This document shows, in pieces, positions 28,723 through 36,858 of a stretch of DNA of 64,000 bases. Under the pieces are notes generated by a model. The model did no database searches. It was given only the letters and a program-made list of their open reading frames with translations, and was not told where the DNA came from. Origin of the DNA: an uncultured Bacilli bacterium (GTDB lineage: Bacteria; Bacillota_I; Bacilli_A; RF39; UBA660); assembly GCA_949451605.1 (NCBI GenBank), contig CASTSB010000004.1, forward strand, positions 1 to 64,000. Reading direction: 5' to 3'. Each line of letters opens with the position of its first letter. Positions within the stretch are counted from its first letter, which is position 1. A program made the position numbers and the translations under genes.

Positions 28723-29742
28723 TTTAATTACTAATTTTTTTACTTTTTTAGCATCACGACCAGCTTCATCCCACATATCACTTGGTTTAAAAAGCTTTTC
28801 TTCTGGTTCAAAATATTGAATATTACCTTTTTTATCTGAATAAATGTTTAAAAAATAAGCTCCTACAGAATTAGATAAACCTTGTTTTTGTTGGAACTGA
28901 GTTTTAACACAGAAACATGGGACATCAATAGCTCTTACATTTCTATAAATAAAAGAATAAGTTTTATGATAATGTCCAATTAATAATATCTTAGGTTTAT
29001 ATGATGATTCTAATATTTCTATTCTTTTTTGAGGCTTATATGAAAGAGCTTGGGCTGACCCTCCTCCTGGATGATCCATAGCTATTTTTACACCATTAAT
29101 TTCTAATTCAGCATAATCTTGTCCTAAATATACCATATCTTTTCTACAACGTGATATCCATTCATTTACTGTTGCTTGCCCATTTTTATAATGAGTTTCA
29201 TCATGACTACCTAAGATGTATTTAGTTGTTATTCCCTTAACTTTTGGATACATATCTACTACATAGCTTGCTTGTTCATCAAATCCATGAAGAAATTGTA
29301 ATCTAGGATTTTCTGGTCTATTTGGATAATTTCCATCAACTAGATCCCCACAATGTAGAACAGTTTTAATTCCTCTTCTATGTGCCTCTTCATATACTTC
29401 ATTAAGTAAATGAAGTTGTTGATTTTTATTACCAAAGTGAGTATCACTAACTACACAAAGTTCAGTATGGATTAGTTTGTCTGAGCTTAAAGATGGCTTG
29501 GTAATGATTTGAGTTCTTTGAGAATTCTTTTGAAATACTACTTCACCATTTCGTTCTTTTAAACCAATATTTTTTCCATAGACTCTAGATAATTCTAAAA
29601 TTCCTTTAAGTTCATTTTCGTTAAGACTAAATTTTTCTTTGAATTCATCAACTGGCATATCATTTTTAATATATTTATAAACTTTTTCTATATATTCTTG
29701 ATCAATATTAATTCTTTTTTCCTTATCTTTTACTTCTTCCAT
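28720..29742 (-). CDS. Metallophosphoesterase with N-terminal helical region
   Basis: The 340-residue protein carries the complete calcineurin-like set: VVSDTHFG, HCGDLVDGNY, ILGSHDETH and LLIGHYHKTY. It is therefore probably an active metal-dependent phosphoesterase. The first about 90 residues look like a winged-helix or helical domain, also present in its upstream neighbour. Substrate unknown. It starts one base after that neighbour ends, so they are coupled. The pairing with a degenerate copy suggests a complex or regulatory partner. Confidence 0.87.
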   Translation of the reverse strand: MEEVKDKEKRINIDQEYIEKVYKYIKNDMPVDEFKEKFSLNENELKGILELSRVYGKNIGLKERNGEVVFQKNSQRTQIITKPSLSSDKLIHTELCVVSDTHFGNKNQQLHLLNEVYEEAHRRGIKTVLHCGDLVDGNYPNRPENPRLQFLHGFDEQASYVVDMYPKVKGITTKYILGSHDETHYKNGQATVNEWISRCRKDMVYLGQDYAELEINGVKIAMDHPGGGSAQALSYKPQKRIEILESSYKPKILLIGHYHKTYSFIYRNVRAIDVPCFCVKTQFQQKQGLSNSVGAYFLNIYSDKKGNIQYFEPEEKLFKPSDMWDEAGRDAKKVKKLVIK

Positions 29743-29743
29743 C

Positions 29744-30793
29744 TTACTTATCTCCTTTATTCTTTGTTAATTTTAAAGTTTTGGGATTAATATAATCTTC
29801 TTTAGAAGTTTTATAATAGATTGAGTCCATGGCTCTTACTGACTTTAGATTACCATTACTATCTGTCTTAACTGTTACATACCAAGCGCCAATAGTATTT
29901 GAGTATCTTTTATCATTCATTTCTTTAGTAGTTGCACATACGCTTGGTACTGATAAGCAATTTACATTACGATAAGTATACTTTTCTAATTGAAGAAGCC
30001 CCCCAAATAATAAAATGTCAGGTTTATCTTCACTTCTAAATGAATCTACTTGTTGTTGGGTTCTATAAGATACTGTATAAGTTTTACTAAGTTTTGTATT
30101 AAATACAAGCATTTTAGTTTTATCTATTGTAACCTCGCAAGATTTATCTCCTAAATATATTAAATCCTTTCTTAATTCGCTAATCCTTTTTCCTATATTA
30201 ATACCATTTTTATTTAGATGTTTTTCATCTTTAGGGCCAGTAATAAAATATGTTTTTATGCCTTTAACTCTAGGATAGTTTTTTACTATATAATCAACTT
30301 GAGCCATAGTATCATCTATAAAGTTACTTTCTGAATAAATACTTTTTAGAGGATATAGTCCTTCGGAAATATTTCCACATAGTATTACATTTTCATAACC
30401 TAATTCTTTGGCTTTTACATATATATCGTTTAAGATAGATAATTGCTGGGACTTAGAACCAAATCTTGTATCTGAGATTGCGACAAATTTAAATTCTCTA
30501 TTACCATTAGTATCAAAGCTAAACTCTTTTTTATCATCAAGCTCTATTTCTCCATGATTTAACATATAAATATCATTATCTCTAATTTGAGTTAATATAT
30601 TTATTCCTTCTTCTCTAAGCTCTCTAATTAGCCCTAATACTTCGTATTCATTTAGATTTAGCTCTTTACAAAGATGATTTAGGCTTATTTCTTTTTTAGT
30701 TAAACTTTTAATTTTTTCTAAAGCTTCTATGCCCTCGTTCATTTCTTCCATTTCACTAACTTCATCAATTTCTGTTATTTCATTTTTTTTCAT
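29744..30793 (-). CDS. Degenerate metallophosphoesterase paralogue (likely pseudoenzyme)
   Basis: The 349-residue protein aligns along its length with the 28720 gene product, but metal ligands are lost. SDTHFG has become SDTRFG, CGDLVDG has become CGNISEG, GSHDETH has become GPKDEKH, and GHYHK has become GGLLQL. The reading frame is long and intact, so it is a maintained protein and not a decayed gene. It has an N-terminal helical region like its partner. AGGAGG lies directly upstream, just past a terminator-like hairpin. A regulatory or structural role is inferred. Confidence 0.8.
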   Translation of the reverse strand: MKKNEITEIDEVSEMEEMNEGIEALEKIKSLTKKEISLNHLCKELNLNEYEVLGLIRELREEGINILTQIRDNDIYMLNHGEIELDDKKEFSFDTNGNREFKFVAISDTRFGSKSQQLSILNDIYVKAKELGYENVILCGNISEGLYPLKSIYSESNFIDDTMAQVDYIVKNYPRVKGIKTYFITGPKDEKHLNKNGINIGKRISELRKDLIYLGDKSCEVTIDKTKMLVFNTKLSKTYTVSYRTQQQVDSFRSEDKPDILLFGGLLQLEKYTYRNVNCLSVPSVCATTKEMNDKRYSNTIGAWYVTVKTDSNGNLKSVRAMDSIYYKTSKEDYINPKTLKLTKNKGDK

Positions 30794-30802
30794 CGTGACC
30801 TC

Positions 30803-30834
30803 CTAAAAAAGAGTGTACAAAAAAGTACACTCTT
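30803..30834 (-). terminator. Candidate attenuator hairpin ahead of the phosphoesterase pair
   Basis: A perfect 10-base inverted repeat (AAGAGTGTAC / GTACACTCTT) with a six-base loop is followed on the minus strand by four more T and then AGGAGG, the RBS of the next gene. It overlaps the stop codon of a small ORF at 30833. The layout resembles a leader peptide-terminator-gene attenuator. Confidence 0.65.
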
Positions 30835-30889
30835 AATAATTTAAGAAAGCAGTAACATCTAATAAATTGTTTATATTTTTATTAAACAT
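30833..30889 (-). CDS. Candidate 18-residue leader peptide
   Basis: The short ORF encodes MFNKNINNLLDVTAFLNY. It has a good RBS (AGGGAGTGG) four bases before the ATG and a strong promoter upstream, and ends inside a terminator hairpin. It is rich in Asn (5) and Leu (4). Translation of it could control whether the hairpin forms, or it may be a small protein in its own right. It is too short to call with certainty. Confidence 0.5.
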   Translation of the reverse strand: MFNKNINNLLDVTAFLNY

Positions 30890-30913
30890 TTTACCACTCC
30901 CTACCTTAATTTA

Positions 30914-30942
30914 AGTATAGCATTGGAAATTTTTATAGACAA
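30914..30942 (-). promoter_or_regulatory. Promoter of the leader-phosphoesterase transcript
   Basis: Minus strand TTGTCT (30937-30942), 17 bases, TATACT (30914-30919), followed by AAATTAAGG and the leader RBS. Confidence 0.7.
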
Positions 30943-31047
30943 TAATCTTTACATTAATTTGGCAACATTTTTTATTTTAATGAAAAATAAAAACATAGAT
31001 TTATTTTTCTAATCATAGTATAATTATGATAATAATAGGAGGAAATT

Positions 31048-32445
31048 ATGGAAGTAAATGAAGTTTCGAATGAATTTGTAGAAGAAAAAAAACCTAAACA
31101 AAAGATAATGATTGTACCTATAATACTTGGTATTATGGCTGGTATATCAATAAGTATTGGAATTGTTAGTATTGGACAATCTAAGAATGTTTTATTACAA
31201 AGCTTTGGTCAAGTAGTGAATGATGTTTCTGAAGTGCTTAAAGCTAATGATAGTGAGTTTAGAGAAAAGCTAATTAGTAGTGATAAATTAACTATTAATG
31301 GTGATGTAAAGTTAGAAAGTGAGTTTGGTAATTATTCATTAAACTATAGTTATAGTGATGATAAAAAAGATAAAAAGAATTTTATAGATTTAGATTTTCT
31401 TGTTAATGATCAACAGCTGATTGGTGGAAATATCTTATCAAGTAATGATAAAATTTATTTTAAATTAAAGAAATTTATGGATATTTATTATTATAGTGCA
31501 AACGAATATAAATCATATGCAGAATTAATGGATACAAAATCAATTGATTATAGCAAAATAACAGATGTTATTATTAAAGATATAAAGAATAATATTGATA
31601 AAAAAGATATTGTGAGTGAGCAAAGCTCAATAAAAGTTGATACAAAAGAAATAAAGGTTACTAAACTAACCTATTCAGTTACCGAAGAAAAACTTAATAA
31701 AATTGCTCTAGCAATCCTTGAAGATTTTAAGAGTGAAGATGTATTAAATGAGTTAGTTAAAGTTTATTCAAAATCTCGTACTGATTTAATTAAAGAAATT
31801 GATGAGATGATTAAAAGTATTAAAGAAAGTAAAAATTCAACTGATGTATTATTTGATTATAATGTTTATTACAAAGGTTTAAATAAAATATTAAAATATG
31901 AAATTGCTTCTAAAGATGAAACATTTGGTTTTAGTAAAAATGAGGATATAAAGCAAATAGATTTTTCATCTAAAGATGGTGAAGGAATAAATATAAAATT
32001 TAAAGGAAAAGATTTAAATTATACTATTGATGGAGAAATTATAAATGGAGATAGTAAAATAAGTGTTAATGGTGATTTCTTAAAAACTGAAGAAAATACA
32101 AAAATAAATATTTCTTTGACTGATGGAAAAGAAAGTTATAGTTTAAATGGAACTATTAAAGTACTTGATAAAGAAAGTGGCAAGACTAATTCATTATTCA
32201 CTTTAAAAAATAATGATACAGATCTTTTAAAGATTACAATGAATACAAATGTTAATTTTAAGGCAAACATTGATGATAGTGTTTTAGCTGGTGCAAAAGA
32301 TTACAGTCAAATAACTGATGAAGAGATGGCTCAAATACAAACAAGAATTATGAGTGACCCAACAATATCATTATTTATACAAAGCTTATTTGGAGGATTC
32401 AATTCTACTCAAGGTGAATTAAATTCTGATATGAATGCCTTCTAA
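31048..32445 (+). CDS. Anchored beta-rich extracellular protein
   Basis: The 465-residue protein has a charged N-terminus and one hydrophobic segment (IMIVPIILGIMAGISISIGIV, about residues 24-44). A long Lys/Asp/Ser-rich, probably beta-strand rich extracellular region follows. It has no cysteine or catalytic motif I can see. The overall plan (cytoplasmic tail, one helix, large outer region with similar short motifs) is like the 513-residue product at 50589. AGGAGG before the ATG and a terminator after the stop show a single-gene unit. Function unknown. Confidence 0.65.
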   Translation: MEVNEVSNEFVEEKKPKQKIMIVPIILGIMAGISISIGIVSIGQSKNVLLQSFGQVVNDVSEVLKANDSEFREKLISSDKLTINGDVKLESEFGNYSLNYSYSDDKKDKKNFIDLDFLVNDQQLIGGNILSSNDKIYFKLKKFMDIYYYSANEYKSYAELMDTKSIDYSKITDVIIKDIKNNIDKKDIVSEQSSIKVDTKEIKVTKLTYSVTEEKLNKIALAILEDFKSEDVLNELVKVYSKSRTDLIKEIDEMIKSIKESKNSTDVLFDYNVYYKGLNKILKYEIASKDETFGFSKNEDIKQIDFSSKDGEGINIKFKGKDLNYTIDGEIINGDSKISVNGDFLKTEENTKINISLTDGKESYSLNGTIKVLDKESGKTNSLFTLKNNDTDLLKITMNTNVNFKANIDDSVLAGAKDYSQITDEEMAQIQTRIMSDPTISLFIQSLFGGFNSTQGELNSDMNAF

Positions 32446-32447
32446 AA

Positions 32448-32478
32448 AAAAGTAATACCATTAAGGTATTATTTTTTT
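32448..32478 (+). terminator. Terminator of the 465-residue protein gene
   Basis: AGTAATACC-ATTAA-GGTATTATT hairpin followed by seven T. Confidence 0.75.
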
Positions 32479-32566
32479 GTTTATATTGATTAATCATTTT
32501 CTATTTGTTTATTTTCATCTATATATTGATAATTAATAGTATTTTGATTGCTGATGAGGGATTTAC

Positions 32567-33342
32567 CTAAATTTTTTCAAGGTCTTCTCTAGCAACTTTA
32601 GCTGTGTGTCCATCTAACACGGCAATTTTTTTATTTTGTTCTAATCCATAAGGTTTTTGAACATTTGCAATCTCACGAGTAGCAATTTCTCCTAAATTGG
32701 TAAGAACAACTTCTACTTCAGACATATTATCTCTTAATGATTCTTTTCTTAGTCCTTTATATTGTTTATACTCTTTGGCAGTCATACCTGACCATTCCTT
32801 ATATATTTCATTAGTAAGAATTGCATATTCTTTTTCTTCTACAATTCCTCCATCTTTCCATATATCTATTAGTTTTTTCTACTTATAATGTTCTTAACAC
32901 GACTTAAAATCCAATCTTCATCAAAGCCTTTTACTCTATATAAATCGATTGATCTTTGTACTGCAAGAGAAGGATCAAATGTTTCATCTATTCTTTCACT
33001 TCCTAATCTTGCAAGCCACTGTTTAATTGGCTCAGCATTTTTACTAGGAATTGACTCGATTATTCTAAACATCCCCTCAATATCTACGACATCAGTATTG
33101 TAATATTTTCCGTCTGAAGATTTTAATTTCAGCTGGTGACAATTTGTCACCGACTCATTTCCTTCATCTTTAAGTCGTTGTTTAAGCTTATTCCAATACT
33201 TTCTTCCATCTTTACTTTCTGATACTACTGCTACTATATCAACAACACTAATATAATATTTTTCTTTTTCTTTGTCCCATACTGTTCTTATTGTTTCATT
33301 GTTAAAAATTTTGTTTACTAAATGCATTTTATCTTGATTCAT
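32567..33342 (-). pseudogene. BRO-N/DinD-like protein, split by a frame shift
   Basis: The N-terminal part (157 residues, 32869-33342) matches the phage- and bacteria-borne BRO-N/antirepressor-like family: RTVWDKEKEKYYISVVDIVAVV, YWNKLKQRLK, AEPIKQWLARLG. The C-terminal part (ending at 32567) reads EWSGMTAKEYKQYKGLRKESLRDNMSEVEVVL, the usual second half. The two are joined if the ribosome moves back one base at A_AAA_AAC (32872-32878), which is in the right frame and directly followed by TAA. Joined length would be about 258 residues, the normal size for the family. It may be programmed -1 frameshifting, a fresh mutation or an assembly error. Start chosen at ATG 33342. Confidence 0.8.
32869..32878 (-). 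other. Candidate slippery heptamer A_AAA_AAC with adjacent stop
   Basis: On the minus strand, AGT AGA AAA AAC TAA ends the first half of the BRO-N gene. The heptamer A AAA AAC fits X_XXY_YYZ in the zero frame. Reading from one base back continues as CTA ATA GAT ATA TGG into the second half. No clear stimulatory hairpin or upstream SD was seen. Confidence 0.5.
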
Positions 33343-33375
33343 TATCAAACCTATTTCTAATAACTTACCAATATA

Positions 33376-33404
33376 ATTATACCAAACATTTGTTCTTGCT
33401 ACAA
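33376..33404 (-). promoter_or_regulatory. Promoter of the BRO-N gene
   Basis: Minus strand TTGTAG (33399-33404), 17 bases, TATAAT (33376-33381). Confidence 0.7.
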
Positions 33405-33439
33405 CTTTGCATTTTATTAAAAAGAATGCTTATAGACTC

Positions 33440-34522
33440 TTATTTTCTACTTATATTTAAAATAATACCAATTGATGCCATACTTACTAAAAGTGAAGAA
33501 CCCCCATAACTTAAGAAAGGCAAAGTTACACCAGTTACTGGTATTAAACCGATTACTACCGAAAGATTCATAAGGCACTGAAATATCATTTGAAAAATCA
33601 TTCCAAACGATAAGTATTTGGCGAATGGATCTTCGTGCCTATTACTAATTTTTATAGCTCTATAAAGAATTGTTGTAAATAGGCCTACTACTATAAATGC
33701 TCCTACTACTCCAAATTCTTCGGCAATAATTGAAAATATGAAGTCAGTTTGAGGTTCAGGAAGGTAGAAATGTTTTTGAATAGAATTAAGATATCCTGTA
33801 CCAAATAATCCTTCTGGACCTATAGCGTATAGGCTTTGGATTATTTGAAAGCCACTTCCCAACGGATCACTCCATGGATCTAAAAATGATGTAATTCTTG
33901 CAAGTCTGTATGGAGCAATTATTATTAATACAACTACTCCTATTAAACCTAGGACTCCCGCTATAATGAAGAAATTAATATTTATACCAGCAATAAAAAG
34001 TAATGAAATAATAGAAACTACTAGTATCATACCTGTTCCTAAATCAGGCTGGAGCATAATAAGACCAAAGAATGTTAAAGTTATAAATAAAATAGGAAAA
34101 ATGCCTTCTTTATAACTTTTTATAAAACGATTACTACACGATAAATATTTACTAGTAAATATGATTAAGCCTAATTTAGCAGCTTCACTTGGTTGTATTC
34201 CTAAGGGACCAATTCCAAACCAAGATCTACTACCATTTCTAACACTTCCTATTCCTGGAATTAATACAAGTATTAGTAGTATAAAGCAAACTAATAAAAT
34301 TTTATTTGAATATTTGTAATATATATTATAGTCTATTTTGGATACAACATATAAAATTATAAGACTGACTATTAAGAAGGCTCCTTGATATTTAACATAA
34401 TGAAAACTATCATTAAATTTATATTCAGCCCAAATAGAAGATGAGGAATAAATCATCATCAGACCAAATAGTGAAAGTATTATTACTGCTGCTAATAAAA
34501 TTTTATCAACTTTTCTTTTCAT
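33440..34522 (-). CDS. ftsW: Cell division/elongation peptidoglycan polymerase, FtsW/RodA family
   Basis: This 360-residue SEDS glycosyltransferase has about ten membrane segments. Visible marks are WFGIGPLGIQPSEAAKLG, the periplasmic ITSFLDPWSDPLGSGFQIIQ, TDFIFSIIAEEFG and the C-terminal GVTLPFLSYGGSS. It polymerises lipid II together with a class B PBP. Its order downstream of mraY favours FtsW (or SpoVE) over RodA. The RBS AGGTG precedes the ATG. Confidence 0.92.
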   Translation of the reverse strand: MKRKVDKILLAAVIILSLFGLMMIYSSSSIWAEYKFNDSFHYVKYQGAFLIVSLIILYVVSKIDYNIYYKYSNKILLVCFILLILVLIPGIGSVRNGSRSWFGIGPLGIQPSEAAKLGLIIFTSKYLSCSNRFIKSYKEGIFPILFITLTFFGLIMLQPDLGTGMILVVSIISLLFIAGININFFIIAGVLGLIGVVVLIIIAPYRLARITSFLDPWSDPLGSGFQIIQSLYAIGPEGLFGTGYLNSIQKHFYLPEPQTDFIFSIIAEEFGVVGAFIVVGLFTTILYRAIKISNRHEDPFAKYLSFGMIFQMIFQCLMNLSVVIGLIPVTGVTLPFLSYGGSSLLVSMASIGIILNISRK

Positions 34523-34568
34523 ATATACACCTATAATAAGTATATTTTTTTAAAGAAAAAAAAGAACA

Positions 34569-35315
34569 CTATATCCATCTATAGTATCCACTATTTTTAT
34601 ATTCATTTGCATGATATTTTATTTTCTTCCTGTCTTCTTTTAGAGAATCTTTATCAATCTTTTTTAGCAAATTTAATGACTCATAAAAATAAGATGAGTC
34701 AGAATTTTTAATACATTCTTGAAAATAACCATATCTATCTATGGGATAATTTCTATTTACAACAATGTCACTGTCATCTGGATGAACATTATAAATATAT
34801 GATACGCAAAGACCTAAAGCTTTTCTTCTTTGCCATTTATGATCTTCATTTTGTTTATCTAGATACATAGCATCTATATCACATATTTTTATATCATTTG
34901 TTTTTCTATTTAGTAAAACATTACCAGTATGAAAATCACGATAAATTAATTTATGGTTATTCATCTCTTCTACTATTTTCATTAATTGGAAACAATCTTC
35001 TACTTTTAAAGATAAATTTCTAAACTTATTTTTATCAAAACTCTTATAGTCTTTATATCTTTTCATAGAGTAACCAACTATATTTTCATTATCTCTTATA
35101 TAATTGGTTACTTTTACAATACCTTTTATATTATTGTTATCTAAATAATCTATTACTTCTATTAAGCCATTGTCTATTCCTTTTTCATAATCGCATAAAA
35201 ACGGAAGCTTATGAATTAAATCTTTATCCTTATAAAGCATACTACTTATATGAAAATCACAATTTAGAAAAATTTTAAATTTGTTTATATCTTTAATATC
35301 TATGTTTTTAATCAT
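34569..35315 (-). CDS. Small kinase-like protein
   Basis: About 248 residues with a kinase-fold catalytic loop KLIYRDFHTGNVLL and a short following motif KICDIDAMYL in place of DFG. An upstream part with VGYSMKRYKDYKS could be the hinge. The pattern fits small protein- or aminoglycoside-kinase-like proteins. The ATP-binding Lys is not obvious. Start at the ATG with GGAG six bases upstream is preferred over the GTG four codons earlier. Substrate unknown. Confidence 0.6.
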   Translation of the reverse strand: MIKNIDIKDINKFKIFLNCDFHISSMLYKDKDLIHKLPFLCDYEKGIDNGLIEVIDYLDNNNIKGIVKVTNYIRDNENIVGYSMKRYKDYKSFDKNKFRNLSLKVEDCFQLMKIVEEMNNHKLIYRDFHTGNVLLNRKTNDIKICDIDAMYLDKQNEDHKWQRRKALGLCVSYIYNVHPDDSDIVVNRNYPIDRYGYFQECIKNSDSSYFYESLNLLKKIDKDSLKEDRKKIKYHANEYKNSGYYRWI

Positions 35316-35353
35316 ATGTATCTCCACTAGTTTTTTATTATAACAGAAGAGAC

Positions 35354-35382
35354 AAAAAAATCAATGTATAAATACATTGATT
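35354..35382 (-). terminator. Terminator of the M18 aminopeptidase gene
   Basis: AATCAATGTA-TAAA-TACATTGATT hairpin followed by TTTTTTT on the minus strand. Confidence 0.85.
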
Positions 35383-36754
35383 AAATATTTTTTAAGAAGG
35401 CTTTATAGCATTTATATGCTTCATAAATATCTGCTTTAGAAGTTATTTCCCATGGAGCATGCATACTTAATACTCCTACTCCGCAGTCTATTACTTCAAC
35501 ATTATAATTAGCAAGGATATATGCAATTGTTCCTCCACCCCCAGCATCTACTTTCCCAAGTTCTGATAGTTGGAAACTAACATTGGCGTCATCCATTACT
35601 TTTCTTATCTTAGCTATATATTCTGCGCTAGCATCGTTGCTTCCGCTTTTCCCACGTGATCCTGTATATTTGCAGAATACTACGCCTTGTCCAAAATAAG
35701 AGGAACTTCTCTTATCCATTACCTCAGGATAAAGAGGATCATAGGCAGCATTTACATCACTTGATAACATTCTAGAGTTTTTTAGTACTCTTCTTACAGC
35801 TACAGGGGAATTATTTCCAAGTAATAAGCATATTTCTTGAATAGCGTTATCATAGAAGTGTGATTCCATACCAGATGAACCTACACTTCCAATTTCTTCT
35901 TTATCAACTAAAATACAACTAGTTGTACGTTTTGGATTTTCTATTTCTAAGAAAGCTTCTAATGAAGTATATGCACATACTCTATCATCTTGTCCATATG
36001 AAGCAATCATACTCTGATCTAGTCCAAAATCTCTAGCTTCTCCTTGTGGAACAACTTCAATTTCAGCTGATAAAAAATCATCTTCTTCAAGATTATATTT
36101 TTCTTTTAATAATTTTAAGATATTTTCTTTAACTGGATTTTCTTTTTTACCTTTAAGTGGTCTACTTCCAATAAGAATATCTAAATTTTCTCCTTCTATT
36201 ACTTTTGAAGCAGTCTTTTTCATTTGTTCAGCACCTAAGTGAGGAAGTAAATCAGTAATTCCTACTATTGGGTCATTTTTATCTTCACCTATTACGATTT
36301 CTATTTTAGTTCCATCTTTTTTAACTACTATTCCATGAAGTGCTAATGGAAGAGTAACCCATTGATATTTTTTAATTCCTCCATAATAATGAGTATCTAA
36401 ATAAGCAAAACTAGTATCTTCATATAATGGGGTTGCCTTTAAATCAAGTCTAGGAGAATCAATATGAGCTCCTAAGATATTAATTCCTTTTGTAATATCT
36501 TCTTCTCCAATTACAAATAAAGCTACTGCTTTGTCTTTATTATTTACATAAATTTTATCCCCTACCATAAGAGTTTTATTACCATTAATAAAATCTTCTA
36601 AATCTTTAAAGCCTTTTGATCTTGCTCTTTTTATTATTTCTTTTGTAGCTTCTCGCTCTGTTTTACAAGAATTTAAAAACTTCTTATAGTCTGATGTAAT
36701 TAACTCAATTTTTTTTAAATCTTCTTCTGTATATTTATTCCATGAATTTTCCAT
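35381..36754 (-). CDS. M18 family aminopeptidase
   Basis: The 457-residue protein matches the M18 zinc aminopeptidases: ILGAHIDSPRLDLK near residue 95 (metal His, Asp), SYGQDDRVCAYTSLEAF, LVDKEEIGSVGSSG (the EE motif) and GVLSMHAPWE (last metal His). It removes N-terminal residues from cytoplasmic peptides, probably acidic ones. It stands alone between terminators; AGGAGGGAT precedes the ATG. Confidence 0.93.
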   Translation of the reverse strand: MENSWNKYTEEDLKKIELITSDYKKFLNSCKTEREATKEIIKRARSKGFKDLEDFINGNKTLMVGDKIYVNNKDKAVALFVIGEEDITKGINILGAHIDSPRLDLKATPLYEDTSFAYLDTHYYGGIKKYQWVTLPLALHGIVVKKDGTKIEIVIGEDKNDPIVGITDLLPHLGAEQMKKTASKVIEGENLDILIGSRPLKGKKENPVKENILKLLKEKYNLEEDDFLSAEIEVVPQGEARDFGLDQSMIASYGQDDRVCAYTSLEAFLEIENPKRTTSCILVDKEEIGSVGSSGMESHFYDNAIQEICLLLGNNSPVAVRRVLKNSRMLSSDVNAAYDPLYPEVMDKRSSSYFGQGVVFCKYTGSRGKSGSNDASAEYIAKIRKVMDDANVSFQLSELGKVDAGGGGTIAYILANYNVEVIDCGVGVLSMHAPWEITSKADIYEAYKCYKAFLKNI

Positions 36755-36823
36755 TTTTATCCCTCCTATTATTTTAGTATATCATTTTTTTATGAAATTA
36801 GTTCATATTATTATATTTTATTT

Positions 36824-36852
36824 AAAAGAAAAAGAGTATATCTACTCTTTTT
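36824..36852 (-). terminator. Terminator of the second polysaccharide deacetylase gene
   Basis: AAAGAGTA-TATC-TACTCTTT hairpin followed by TTCTTTT on the minus strand. Confidence 0.8.
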
Positions 36853-36858
36853 TAATAC

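Noticed and set aside
30809-30834. Inverted repeat as a transposon end or operator
   Set aside because: The T run after it and its position after a short ORF fit a terminator/attenuator better; there is no matching second copy in the window.
32567-33404. Insertion sequence or prophage remnant around the BRO-N gene
   Set aside because: BRO-N genes are often phage-borne, but no transposase, integrase, terminal inverted repeats or other phage genes are visible beside it.
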